DNA from: Ceriagrion tenellum | Lineage: Eukaryota; Arthropoda; Insecta; Odonata; Coenagrionidae | Assembly: GCA_963169105.1 (NCBI GenBank) | Contig: OY720641.1 | Span: 6,773,258-6,837,257, forward strand | Length of the DNA: 64,000 bases | Direction of reading: 5' to 3' | Shown here: positions 24,532 through 36,170 of the stretch, piece by piece | Numbering within the stretch: the stretch's first letter is position 1 | Layout of the letters: each line of letters opens with the position of its first letter | Program-made: the position numbers and the translations under genes | The notes under the pieces: generated by a model | Databases searched by the model: none | Told to the model about the DNA's origin: nothing | Seen by the model: only the letters and a program-made list of their open reading frames with translations

Positions 24532-25170
24532 CTGCAGGTCCTTGCAGTAGCAGAGGGGAGGAGGGGGCGGAGGGGGCGGGGGGGGGGCAAATGTGGAAAT
24601 ACCCATTTCCTGCACCGCGTGCGGACAACGCACCGCGATCGATAAAATTAACACGCCTACTGGCGCTGCATTCTCTCTCGGCTTCCTCCCCCACCCCGCT
24701 TCCCCACACCCCTCTCACCGCCCGACGCACTCCCCCTTCCTACCCGGCGGAGGGTGAATCTCCCGTCCCCCACGCCCCTCGCCAAGCAAGAGCGGCCCTT
24801 GGCATTCCTCCGCACGCAACGGTGGCACCCCTCGCGAAAGCCGCAAGTGTGTCCTTCCGGAGGTCTCCCGGAGGGGAAGGGAGATCGGCCGCCGGAGGAA
24901 GAAGGGGGGGGGGGATATTCGCGAGTCCGCACAATTAGGTGGCGGAAGTCAGAGTTGAGAGAGGGTGGGGAAAGGCCAGACAAGGGGACGGGGATCGTGA
25001 TCCAATGCCGGGTAACGGAATGCCCTCCCTGGACGAGTGGATGAACTTGTACCGGCCATACAAATCCCCCTACTCCCCCCCGCCCCTCTCTCTGTCGTAG
25101 GCTCGTGGAAAATGCGGGTTCTCTGTAACAGGACAAAACCAAACTTCGGCGCAGGGCTCGGGGTTGCAGA
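24532..25170. promoter_or_regulatory. GC-rich, CpG-rich island; possible promoter
   Basis: The most GC-rich segment of the window, with frequent CG dinucleotides and a G tract at 24563-24587 that satisfies a G-quadruplex pattern. Overlapping open frames exist on both strands (for example 24591-24938 plus, 24657-25142 minus), but all are low-complexity Pro/Arg/Ser or Gly/Arg rich and none is a recognised protein. CpG-rich islands can mark promoters or first exons of animal genes; no start site or coding exon can be fixed here. Confidence 0.35.
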
Positions 25171-26123
25171 GTTGATTAGGGTGTGCGTGCTAATATATGG
25201 GTTGCATTCTTCTTAGCGATCTCATTTTCGCTAGGCTAACATCCATTTTAAAGGCTTAGATCACTTGAAAAATTCAGTCGAGTTTCAATGAGACATGGAG
25301 CATATTATATCTACCCAGAGATATATTCCCATGAGCTGATTGGAAGAGAAAAAATCAGAGAAATATACTGCCAAACTGAACGGTATAAAAATTTCATCCT
25401 CCCACGCACCACTTGTTATAACATCAAACCAAAGCGCGACACTAAGGAAATCTTTTAACATGCATTTGCCTTTGTTCTCTTTCTACTCCTACCCCTTTTC
25501 CTTATTCCCTCCCTTTATATAGCTAGTGCTCTATCACCCACTATTGCATGTATCTACGAGATATATGGATCCGTATGTATCTGGTGCATTGATTAGAATG
25601 TTTGTATGCCAAGCAGGAGAACTGGAGCCATAGTAGCCAATTCCGTAGGAATAAACTAGAGTATTATCATAGAGAACGAATATAATCACTCGCAAGATAG
25701 AATAATATCTTATGTTAGTAGCATTGAATTGGGTCAAGAAAGTATCATATGCTTACTAACAGTAGTATGTATAAAGTAAGGATTAGATGGAAAAGCAATG
25801 CCTTATCGGAGGGGATAGGGACCTAATTTTATCACCAAGCAACGTGTGGGACACGGGTTGAGAGACGGATTTTTGTGCCCTGTTCGGATACAAGCTTTCA
25901 TGATGTGAAGCATGCATTCTTTCTGGCGAGAACCTTTTGCATGCCTAATTGTCTATTCATTTTCATAGTTATTAGACGGCACTGCTAGAACGGAGGGGAG
26001 AAGATTGCAATTATAATTATAGTTCTCGTTGAACACGCAGCTATTTGTGGGTTAAGTGCCCCTCCTCATTCTTATCAGCAAATCGTTTCGCTTCCACACC
26101 GACCTAAAACTTGTATTCCTTAA
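25171..26123. other. No gene recognised
   Basis: AT-rich flank of the GC island. Short frames only (25340-25522 plus, 25534-25737 minus), with no motif. Confidence 0.5.
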
Positions 26124-26390
26124 CGATTCGCTAATGAGGAGGTCTCGGAGAGAGTGGGACTCGAGAGAAATCTGAGGAACGCCGTTGAAGAGAGAAAACG
26201 AAATTGGATTGGGAGTATTTTGAGGAGGGAAAGTTTGCTATGGGATATACTGGAAGGAAATATAAAGGGGAAACTCACGAGAATGAAGATGGAATCGGAA
26301 GATGTGGAAATACAAGGAGGGAAGAGGAGACCACGTGCGGATGAAGACAGGAGCGGAAGGCAAAGAGAAGTGGCGCTTTGGAGCCGCTAA
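26124..26390 (+). pseudogene. LINE ORF2 extreme C-terminus, fragment
   Basis: The frame reads NEEVSERVGLERNL, EERKRNWIGSILRRESLLWD and ILEGNIKGK, the standard sequence after the RT thumb in APE-type LINEs (NEEVL-RVGE, then RKR-WIGHILRRD, then EGK-EGK). The usual GRPR block that follows is altered. The piece is 5' truncated and ends in a TAA at 26388-26390. The clade cannot be fixed from this region alone. Confidence 0.7.
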
Positions 26391-27319
26391 AGCAGACGAC
26401 AAATAACGAAGATGATCCCAGCATTGGTCTCCCTCACATGCTAATTCGCATTCATCTCTCCTTCAAAGTCTTGCTTTCAAATATGTTCTGAAGAGGAGAG
26501 ACACTAATTGGACACATTCTACGGCATATCTGGTTTTTGAAACTTTACTTTGAGAAATTTAAGTAGAAATGAACATGAGACATCTAGGGAGGCGAAGGAT
26601 GGATTATGTAAATAAAGAAAAAAGTCGAAGTGTAGAATGATTAGTAAATATAGCTCGAAGCTGATTGAGGCGTACAGTGTAGGGCAGCGGCACGATAATG
26701 GGTTACGTACAGGAGATAACGAGTGCAACTATTGTGGAGAGGATAGATAAGGTCATGCAATGCCATGCGATAGATATGAATAATGAAATTGTTTCGTACT
26801 AATTTTCCAAAAAGTTTCATCATCTAAAACTATCTGGGGGCTCTCAGGGTGTGGAGATTTGAAGTAAATATAACCCAGTGTTAAATTGGCAATTAATGCT
26901 GACTATAAATAATAATAAATTGAATTAAAGATCGACATTATTATTGGCTATTATAAACAACAGAAAGACTGTCACTGAGCGGAAAGCTTAGAAACTTTCT
27001 TCTTCGCCTTTCATATAAGTCATTATTTAAATTCGAGCAATAGATACAATATCTGAAAATGCTTCTCACAGTACTTTGGAAAATCAATTTCCAGCTAGTA
27101 ACAGAGCTTTGATTTGTTTGTTCGCTAAGTTTTCTCGCTTTTAGTTGCAGATGACAGAAGTTATTCCATTATTAAGGATAGGTGAGTATAAACTACCTCG
27201 AGAAACAATCTACCTGGAGCTTGACCTACCACAACGTTACTCAGTCCTCCTCCATCTTGCGGCAGTTTTTTGAGTCTTCATGGTAACTATACTCTTAGCC
27301 CAAAGTGTCATTCTAAAAG

Positions 27320-27600
27320 TAGGAGAGGGAAGGACTATATGGAACACTATACACAAAAGAAGATCCAGATGGAGTGGACACACCCTGAGACACAACGGAT
27401 TTGTGATGGACATAATTGAAGGTAAAAAAAGTTAAAATCGAGGGAAAAGTCCCCAGAGGAAGACCTAGGAATAATTTTATGGACCAAATAAAGAAAAAGA
27501 CACGCAGGAAGAGATATCAGGAGGCAAGGGAACTAGCATTAATTTGGGAAGGGTGAAGGACTGCAGTTAACCAATCCTCCGATAAAACGACCAATGATGA
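27320..27600 (+). pseudogene. LINE ORF2 extreme C-terminus, frameshifted fragment
   Basis: Reads RRSRWSGHTLRHNGFVMD and IIEGKK. After a shift within the A run at about 27424-27430 it continues KIEGKVPRGRPRNNFMDQI and then YQEARELALIWEG. This matches the R-R-WSGH-LRH, EGKIEGK-PRGRPR and terminal blocks of APE-type LINEs. It ends in a short GAT-rich tail at about 27593-27600, as RTE-like elements often do. Confidence 0.7.
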
Positions 27601-29110
27601 TAGTGAAGTGTCATTCAAGAATGTCTTGGAGAGGAAAATCAAAGACTTCGAGGAAACCACAACCCGTTACGTTAAATCCTGAAACATCCCTTATTCCAAA
27701 ATCAACTCTGATATATGATAATTCTGATGATACTGAATTGCGACAAAAAAATGCAAAGAGAGTGAAGATGCCTGTGTAGCGTAAAGGCGTGTGCATTGGC
27801 GCGGAATTCCAAAAGAAAGCCGTCGCAACCGACCGGATGATTTGTTTCTCATTATAATTTTCACATTTTATTGCCATAAATCGTTTACTTGATAGTCATT
27901 ATGGGGTAGAAAGGTAGTTTGGTGCAGACAGAGTTATTTGCAAATAGACAAAGAATAATGGAAAAAGACCCCGAGCGAAGGCATAAAGCCATCTTGTAAG
28001 CGGGGGGACCTCTACTTAGCGTTGTTTAACAGTTGAAGTATTCCTCGAGTAAAAGTAGAATTCAACCGAGGGATAGCTTTCATCACCAAATTTGGAGCCA
28101 TGTTCTCGGCAAGGAAATTCAATCCTCCATTCACCGAACCATTCCCAAAAGATCGAAGTGCTATCGTAATCAACGCTTTCATAGGGTTTCAAACACAAAC
28201 ACATCGCATAGGAAACAAATGCAGGCGTCTCAGAGTAGGCCTTGCCATCGAAATCACTACGTCAGGTCCAGGGAGACAGCATGCAGTGAGGGGACATTAC
28301 ACTTTGGATCATTCCCTCCACTCCAAGATCTAATTCTGTCCTTGTTCCGACGTCACTTTCCCCATATTGTCCTTAACTCATCGAACACGTTTCTTTCCTG
28401 ACATCTCTCTTTACTCGTTAGGAGCAGGTATTTTGTCTTTCGATCATTACATTTTAATCACACGTTTACGATTTCCTGATGAAAAATCCTGGATAATTTG
28501 TCTAGCTCTAAAAAAATTGTAATGGTTGTAGTCTAGGTTGCAATATATTCGTAATGTAAATACCGATAATTTATCTATTTATTTAAGGAGGAACCTGGGC
28601 TACGAATTGCAGTTTTCTTAAAGTACATAAAATTCGCAGTAATGAGTGAATTTAGGCTTAGTGCTACCAAGTCATTTTATTACTTTTTCATGTAAATACT
28701 CCTTTAGGTACACACATTTCATCGGACAATGTGCTAACCGAAGGCTTCACCTCGTCCAAAAAATCAGTAATTATACTGACTCAAGACTCCATTGCTATTC
28801 CGGAAGGATTTGTTGTTATGAGTTATTTGTCAAACCGAGCGATGGATATAATTATGTTCAGCCTTTGTTGTTTGTTTGGACAAATATATAAGGGGTATCA
28901 ACTATCTGAAAAAAATAAAAAGATACATTTTAAATTCCAAATTGAAGTAAACAACAGAATTTTCCCTTGAAAAGTTGCAACATTAATCACAGTTCATCTG
29001 CTACGTGTTCCGACGAACACCGGAAGTCTTTATTTATCCATAAATACGCATGTTATATAATCAAAGACCTATTCTGAGAAAAATATATCAGGAGCCTCAA
29101 TGTCTTGTGT
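27601..29110. other. No gene recognised
   Basis: The open frames (28033-28401 plus, 27611-27877 minus, 28646-28891 plus) show no recognisable domain and are not supported by any repeat match within the window. Confidence 0.5.
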
Positions 29111-29114
29111 AAAT

Positions 29115-29750
29115 TATAAAATCCACGGACAACGGAGTTCTAAATGTCACCATTGATGTAAAAAGGCTAGAACAAATACCATCCTTTACATACCTCGCAA
29201 AAGTTATAGCATGGAATGGAGTAGTAGAATATCACAAGGTAAGGCTGCCTTCAGTAAAGTCAACCAATTACAATTAGCCAAACAATAAACATTGGCTTAG
29301 GAAAATATTTGCTAAATGTTTTATTTGCAGTGTTCTGCTTTATGGAGCAGAAATATGGACATTTCGGAGGAAAGAGGAAAAACATCCAGAAAGTTTTGAA
29401 ATGCGGATATGGGGAAGAATGTATAGATTAAAATGAGTTGATAAAGTGAGAAATGACGAAGTGATGGCGCGGATGTGTGAAAAAGGGATATTTTATGATC
29501 AATTAGAAAGGCAAACTGGATGGGACATGTCATTGGGAAAGATTGCCCGCAGAAGAATATGAGAAGAAAAGATCGAGGGAAAGAGAGGGAGTGGAAGACG
29601 AAGAAATAATGTGTTGATGGATATTATGAATGGAAAGAAGTTCCAAAAGGCTGAAGGAGGCAGCACGGGATGGATGAGCATGGAGGGAGCAGTTCGGTTG
29701 AAACCTGTGTGAGGACAGATTCACCTCAGTAAAAGAAGTAGTAAAAGTTT
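29115..29750 (+). pseudogene. LINE ORF2 C-terminal third, heavily broken
   Basis: In order: KRLEQIPSFTYLAKVIAWNG (a degraded FKYLGS block), IFAKCFICSVLLYGAEIWTF (typical SVLLYG-E-WT), EEKHPESFEMRIWGRMYRLK, VDKVRNDEVMARMCEKG, KIEGKRGSGRRRNNVLMDIM, then an AEGGSTG-type end. Several stops and shifts interrupt it. The UTR wording at about 29694-29745 (GACAGATTCACCTCAGTAAAAG) recurs at 53384-53422, tying this copy to the FADDIAVIA family. Confidence 0.75.
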
Positions 29751-29789
29751 TTGAATGATATAATATCCGGGTGGGAATGGAGATTAAAT

Positions 29790-29826
29790 AAATATATATA
29801 TAATAATAATATATATATAATAATAC
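29790..29826. repeat. AT/AAT microsatellite
   Basis: Alternating ATATAT and ATAATAATA units immediately after the LINE fragment; it could be the decayed short-repeat tail of that element. Confidence 0.6.
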
Positions 29827-32585
29827 AAATTCATCATTTAAAAACCATTCTAGTTTCATTAAATGACCTATGATCTGTTATATTTTCACCCATTCGATAG
29901 AAGAAATATACTTTTATCTTTTATGTGAAAATTGAGGTACGTTATCGCACTCACCTGGAATAAAAGTTCCTCTCATAGAAGCGGTGTTTCCATTTCCACT
30001 TTTTTCTAAAAAAAATGAAACAGGCACCTATTACGACCCCTTCCTGGGTTTTTACTTCTTAGTTTTGTATTAAATTGCATCAACAGTAATTTACAAACCC
30101 ATTTAACTACCATACGCTGCTAAATATTTGATAGTTCATCCAAATATAGATACCAGATAGTTGATATCCCTTAATTTTATAACTAGCCGCGTATTAGAAG
30201 GCGCAGGCTGCCAATTATATACTTTTGCAGGAACCATGTTCATGATGAAGTAAAATATTTTAATCATGCTTCTTTCCAGGTTAGGAATCCATTGCTTTAA
30301 TTTCAATGCATCAACTGCCGTCATCCTCATTGAAAACTCAATCAATACCCCTTTACGCTATGTAGAGTTATTTTTTTATATTTCTGTGAAAGATTCAATC
30401 TAATGCAAGCATTTCCTTCTCAGAAGATACCCGAAATGCCCATAAGTGAAAAGCTTGTCTTTTCAAAGTAGGGCGCCTAGAAATAACCCTAATTTTCTTT
30501 ACTGACATAGCTTTCAACTTAGAGTCAAAACCTACTGCTGGAAAGCATAATATGTACGGTATTATGTTGTCCCAAATCAGACGGAATTAAATTTGGAAGA
30601 CCTTGGAGGGGAATCAGTGCAGTCAACGTCCCATATCCCTACTCGAGTTCAAAAGAGCTTTCCAGCATTTTGGAGAGAGAATTTCATTTAGAGTCGTTTT
30701 TACAAAACTCAAAGTAAGAGCATCTACTTAGAATCTCGAATAAGACGTGGTAATTCAATGCAAAGCAAAGCGAGCAAGGCAATACATTCGTCAAATTTCT
30801 CGCAAAAGTCGTTCTTGCCGAGGATCAAATTCTCAAATGCTTCATTTGGCTCGATAGGCATGATTGGATCCATGAAATAAATTCTTAAAAACGTTTCTGG
30901 TACCTCTAACAGACCTCTACATACGGTTTCACCAACATCTCCAAATTTGAGTTGAGATCGGAATGAATTATCTTTTGTTGTAATGATGTCTTCAATAAGT
31001 TATTGAAGTAAAATTCATTTACGTTCGAAACTGAGTCTTTAAATTTTAAGCCTCTTTTCAACAGAAGAAATTCTTTGCATATCGTGCCCCTGCCAAGTTA
31101 AAGGCCGGTAACCTACATTAACGGCGATATCCTTTTGACCTTTAGCTTAAAGTCGGCCAATGAATAAATATTTTTTCAAAACAAACATTTTTTATAAAAT
31201 TAATTTCAAATTTATCCGGGTTCCCCTTCGCAAGGCACGAAAAATAAATTATTTTTTCATCAATACAACCCAAAACGATGAGGCTTAATGCCTAATTTAA
31301 ATGTTATTTGCATGACTAACATTACTCTAAACCCAGAGGTAAATTTCCTTGATAACACAGGCAAAGTAAAAAAGTGGAATCACCTTTGACCTTTGTAACT
31401 TTCTCATTGCTTAAGTTACTTAGATATTAATTATTAACAAGTAATTTCAAAATTTCCTTAATTTTCTTACCTATTATGCTTGTGTGTTCCTCATAAAAAA
31501 TGAACGACCTAGTTTTGACGGACTTTTTAGAAACATAAGTTCATATTTGACGAAATTCGGCTGTTTTTTTCGCAATTATTGAAAAAAATGGAAGCTGCTT
31601 GATGCCAAATGTGGTCACCATCCCATAGACGGCAATCTTGTTTAATTTAGGAAAACGACCGAGAGACGGAAAATGTCACAATTACAACAGGATGTACAGT
31701 TTACATTGACCGGGTGTACATTGAACTCTTCTTTTTTTTCAAATTATCTTTGAAAGTGAGACAAAATACCACCTGGTACAAGTAGAGTATAAGTAAACAA
31801 TGAACGAATGTAGCTCATACGGACGGCTCACGTTACGCCATCGTCTTTTGTGGAAATCAATCCGAACTCCAAGCTGACGAGTGCACACCAACTCTCACCC
31901 ACAACCCAACTTCCGATTCCACCATGACAAGTCTAATTTCCTATCATTTAATGTGCTGTCCTTTATTATCTAATTTCCCAGTACCACAGGTTCCGACATA
32001 ATTGGGGATTGGGGATATGTGTTCAGGAAAGTTAATACACAACTAGCTTAGCAAGAGATGCTTCCCATCGATGCTCCAGGCGACAATGTTCTCCTGGCCA
32101 AGCGTACAACACAAAAGAGGTTCTGTAGCGCCGCAAGTTTGTCCTGAGTGACTTTCATTCCAATTGACTATCAATAACTCTGTGAAAAGTGACAACAAGC
32201 CCCTGCTGAAGGAACTGTAATTTAGTTACAAATGCTGAGGTTAATACGCAAAAGGCTCTCAAAATAAGGGTGCCAATATAACAAATTCATTAAATGCGTC
32301 CGGCTTATAATCGAAATTTATTGCCTGTAAGTAATTCTTTTTCTTTATGTGTATCTATCGACTGATACCTCTCACAGGAGCTATAGCAGGCATTTGTTTG
32401 GGACAAGGTTCTTCAATGCACTGACTGTCCTCCCTCTGATCATTTCTGTTATCACAACAAGTCTCTTAATTTGTCTCCTCTCTTTCCGTTAATATTCCCT
32501 CCCATGTCTTTCATCATGCAGTCCCTCCGCAAAATGAGGCATATTCAATTCGCTTCTCTCTCCTTAACAGTTTTTATATTATCAT
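29827..32585. other. No gene recognised
   Basis: AT-rich sequence with no open frame above about 70 codons that looks coding, and no mobile-element motif. Confidence 0.5.
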
Positions 32586-32589
32586 TAGT

Positions 32590-33195
32590 TGCGTATGGAC
32601 CCTTTTTTATTGGATCACGCAAAACATTACGACTCATTTTTAAGTTTCTTTCTTATCTTCCACACTTCTCTCATTCTTTCTCCGTGGACTCTCTTTCTCT
32701 CTTCCGTCCATTTTGTCCCTGGTTTCTTTGGGACTTCGTTCTCTGGCATTACGTTCCACTGGTGTATCTTATTTCTGTAGGTGATTCTGTTTTCAATTTC
32801 CTAAGGGTATATTTTTGCTTTTTCTAGATCACCTCTGACTTGAGACAACCATGGTATTGTTGATTTGACACCTTGTAAGTATTAAATGACCTTTTTGATG
32901 AGTCTTGTCAGTGGGAGTCTATTGATATGTCCGAAAAATTAGTCTTCTTTTTCTGATATCAGCCGCTAGGTTGGAAATCTTCTCCGTAGTTTTCCTGGAG
33001 TGCAGCATATACCCTTCTTCTATTAATTTTGGGCCGAGAATTTTCCTCATGGTTTTTCGCTCTTCCTTAAGTATGCTCTCCATATCTCTTTTTCTATGAA
33101 GCATAAGAGTTCCGCTTGCATATAGAACCTCTGGCTTGATTACAGTGTTGTAGTGTCTGATCTTTGTGTTTATGGAAATGCATTTCTTGTTATAG
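32590..33195 (-). pseudogene. LINE ORF2 C-terminus on the minus strand
   Basis: From 33195 downward the minus strand reads ISINTKIRHYNTVIKPEVLY, MLHRKRDMESILKEERKTMR, KILGPKLIEEGYMLHS, a RKRRLIFRTYQ stop (a degraded GH block), and, after shifts, PWLSQVRGDLEKAKIYP, KPGTKWTEERKRVHGERMRE and VWKIRKKLKNES. The KI-HYNTVIKP, ERK-RKILGPK and TKWTEERKR-HSERM blocks are a known APE-type LINE C-terminus. A poly-basic end and stop lie near 32620. It points toward the minus strand, away from the RTE element. Confidence 0.75.
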
Positions 33196-33401
33196 ATATT
33201 GTATGTCTATTTTTTTTCTAGACAATTTTTATTCTATTCAGTCAGACATCTATTCTAGACAGTCTTTATAGTGATATTGATTTTGTCTCAGCAGAAATGT
33301 AACGCATTGAAGGAGGCATGTCAGGGATGGAAAATTGTATATATAAATAATCAGCATCATCTTACGAGTCAATCTAACTATGTCCATCTGCATGTATGTC
33401 C

Positions 33402-33622
33402 ATCAATCTATTCGTCTGTCTCTTTGCACGATAAATGCCGTAACAATTAAGATATTGACCTGATATTTGGGTCATAAGCCTCTCTAGTAGTCCACATACA
33501 GTTCTTAAATGGGTTGGTTCGGATAAAAACCACGCGTTTTTTTCTAAATAGCTTAATTGAAAGTGGTGGTGTAGGGTGTTTAAGCTTCGACAAGTCCGGA
33601 GATAATTTGTTTACTAGTTTTT
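33402..33622 (+). repeat. Direct repeat, left copy
   Basis: Matches 37110-37334 in the same orientation. Shared words include TCTGTCTCTTT, ATTTGGGTCATAA, CCTAAATGGGTTGG-type, AAAGTGGTGGTGTAGGGT and TTTACTAGTTTTTA at the right end. The two copies lie on either side of the RTE insertion and were about 590 bp apart before it landed. Confidence 0.85.
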
Positions 33623-33900
33623 AGTTGTAACTTGCCAGCTGATAAACAAATCCCAGGAAAGAAGTATCTCCAATTAACCTCCTACGCATATGAAACACTC
33701 AATCCATGACTAATAGACTGTATTACGTACCTATAGATACTGTTGTGAATGATTCCGTGGAGTGGTTTTGGTACTCGATGTCTTTCAGGGTAGCTTCCGC
33801 GTCGCATCATTTTGAGGACGGTAGTTTCGCGATAGTTCCAGCTCGATTCTTCAGCTCTGAAGTGCTCTCGTGGCATTTTGGCGGCTATTTATAGTCCAGT
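33623..33900. other. Host repeat interior, left of the RTE insertion
   Basis: No gene. Together with 37031-37109 this is the spacer between the two direct repeats. Its minus strand at 33808-33858 carries a CTGAAGA…GCGAAAC word pair resembling those in other repeats of the window. Confidence 0.45.
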
Positions 33901-33912
33901 GGTCAGTCAGGT
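33901..33912. repeat. RTE target-site duplication, left
   Basis: GGTCAGTCAGGT, identical over 12 bases to 37019-37030. It sets the 5' boundary of the inserted RTE element. Confidence 0.85.
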
Positions 33913-34583
33913 TGGCATTAGAAAATTTAACATCTGAGCTTATAAAGAATAAGGTGGAAATAGCGGCACTACAGGAGGTACGGTGGAAAGGAAACGGCAT
34001 GATAAAAACAAGAGAATACTCAATTTTTTACAGTGGCAACACAACAAATACCTTTGGTACTGCTTTTGAGGAACGCAACAACATTGTCAATCATGTAAAA
34101 AATTTTAACCCAGTAAATGAGCGGCTATGTACCATCAGAGTCCAATCCAAATTTTTTCCAATTACATTTATCTGTGCACATGCTCCTACGGAAGAAGCAG
34201 AAAAAGAAGCCAAGGAAAGCTTCTATGACAAGCTGGAGGAAATATACGATAGGACAACATACCACGATGTTAAAATAATATTAGTAGACATGAATGCTTA
34301 AGTAGGGCAAGAAGTAACATGCAGGCCAACGATTGGACGGGAAAGTTTGCTCAACGAATCTAATGACAACGGCACTAGGATGACAGACTTTGCAGTGAGT
34401 AAAAACATGACAGTGGCAAGCACATATTTCCATCGAAAAAATATTCATAAAACGACCTGGTGTTCTCCTGACGGGGTCACCAAAAATCAGACAGACCATG
34501 TGCTTATTGATACCAGGCATGGCACAGACATTCAGACATTACAAATGTAAAGAGCCTTAGAGGTGTTGACGTTGATTCTGACC
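33913..34583 (+). pseudogene. RTE endonuclease domain, broken
   Basis: Exonuclease-endonuclease-phosphatase fold enzyme that nicks the target DNA. Seen: LENLTSEL, EIAALQEVRWKG (catalytic Glu), HAPTEEAEKEAKESFYDKLE, KIILVDMNA (normally G-D-NA; the Gly is Val here), NDNGTRMTDFA, TTWCSPDGVTKNQTDHVLI (usually NQIDH) and, after a frameshift, VDVDSDHFMV (catalytic SDH). A TAA stands where a Lys codon is usual after MNA. The first residues of the usual WNVR block are lost, consistent with truncation at base 33913. The upstream Met at 33870 belongs to the target DNA, not to the element. Confidence 0.88.
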
Positions 34584-36125
34584 ATTTTATGGTGGGAATA
34601 AAATACCAACAAAGGATATCAAGGATCAGAAGGCAAGTAAATCCAAGGATGAAGAAGTTTGATGAACAGAAGCTTAAAGAGGACCTGACAGTTAAAGATA
34701 CTTTTGCCCATAATATGGAAAAATTTCTGAAAAGCCAGGGAGGACACGGTCGAGATGACATTGCGGGAGAATGGGAAATTATAAAATCAGCAATACAGAA
34801 AACAGCAGAGGATGCACTTGGTTTTCAGAAACCACAAAAAAGATCAGGCTGGTTTGATAAGGAATGTAAAACGGCCATTGAAAAGAGGAATGCTGCCAGA
34901 AATAAAATGCTGCAGAGACGGACACGGGCATCAACCCAAGAATTTGTGAGAGCCAGGACAGCAGCTTCCCATGTGTGTAAGTGAAAAAAGAGAGCATGGG
35001 AAAACGCAAAGGTGGGAAAAATTGAAGAAATGGCAGCTGAAAGGAAAACTCGAGAGATGTATAGCAAGATAAAAGATGAAAAGAAAGGGTTTCAGGCAAG
35101 AGTGTTCATGATTAAGGATAGAGAGAGTAATTTGATTGGAGATGAACGGAGAGTGCTGGATAGGTGGGCAGAGTACTTTGAAGACTTGCTAAATCGACCA
35201 GGAGTAGAGAAAGCAGAAGACGTAGGAAATATCTGCCAAGCACAAGAGGAGGTCGAAATGCCGCCACCTAGCAGACTTGAGACCGAACAAGCGATCAGAA
35301 CAATGAAGAACAATAAAGCTCCAGGGGATGACCTAATAACAGCTGAGCTACTCAAGCATGGAGGGGATAGACTCCAGCAGAAAGTACACAATATCATTGT
35401 AAGAGTGTGGCTAGAGGAGAAGATGCCCAAAGAATGGTCGTGCGCACTCATATGCCCAATCCACAAAAAAGGTACAAAGTTAGAATGTGCTAATTACCGG
35501 GGTATATCACTACTAAACGTCACGTACAAAGTGCTCACAAAGATCATATCACGAAGGCTGGAAACATGGGCAGAAAACATATTAGGAGATTATCAGTGTG
35601 GTTTCCGACCAAGAAGATCCACTACTGATCACATTTTTACAATAAGGAATCTTATGGAAAAATGTTATGAATACAATATACCGGCGTACCAGATCTTCAT
35701 TGACTATAAACAGGCATACGACAGCATTGGACGGTCATTCCTCTATGATAGTCTTCTTACACTAAGGATACCGAACAAACTCATTCGACTTGTTAAGATG
35801 ACGCTAACAGGAACAAAGAACAAAATAAAGATATCGGGAAGTTTGTCACGAGAATTTAGCATTAATAGAGGACTGAGACAAGGCGACGCCTTGTCATGTA
35901 CACCCTTCAACCTGACATTGGAAAGAGTTCTACGGAAGATTGAGATTAACCCTGGTGGAACATTATTAAACAGGACAGTACAGTATCTGGCATATGCTGA
36001 TGACGTGGATTTAATCAGCAGGAATGATCGGGGACTGAGAGAAGCCTTTCAGCAAATGAATGAAGAATAAGAAAGGGCCGGCCTCATCGTAAATGAGGAA
36101 AAACTAAGATTATGGTCATGAAAAG
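34584..36125 (+). pseudogene. RTE reverse transcriptase domain, nearly intact
   Basis: The frame at 35012-36070 (352 codons) holds the RT: TMKNNKAPGDDLITAELLK, CPIHKKGTKLECANYRGISL, YQCGFRPRRSTTDHI, QIFIDYKQAYDSI (block A, about 35691-35728), GLRQGDALSCTPFNL (block B; usually LS-LFNL) and YLAYADDVDLIS (block C, YADD at about 35993-36004). The 34589-34984 segment is the linker after the endonuclease, in the same frame and separated by a TGA. After the TAA at 36068 the homology continues (ERAGLIVNEEK), then shifts at the A run. All three catalytic aspartates are present. Confidence 0.92.
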
Positions 36126-36170
36126 GACTGGAAATGAGCCTCCAGCACATTTCGCAGTAGATGGACACCA

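Noticed and set aside
24657..25142. 161-codon minus-strand frame in the GC island
   Set aside because: Low-complexity Gly/Arg/Pro/Ser content, with competing frames on the other strand and no recognised motif.
32471..32827. 118-codon plus-strand hydrophobic frame
   Set aside because: Antisense of a minus-strand LINE C-terminus; its Phe/Leu/Ser content is the complement of a Lys/Glu-rich sequence.
33870..33912. Met at 33870 as the start of the RTE protein
   Set aside because: The 12-bp target duplication at 33901-33912 puts this Met in the target DNA, outside the element.
35092..35466. 124-codon minus-strand frame
   Set aside because: Antisense shadow of the RTE reverse transcriptase.
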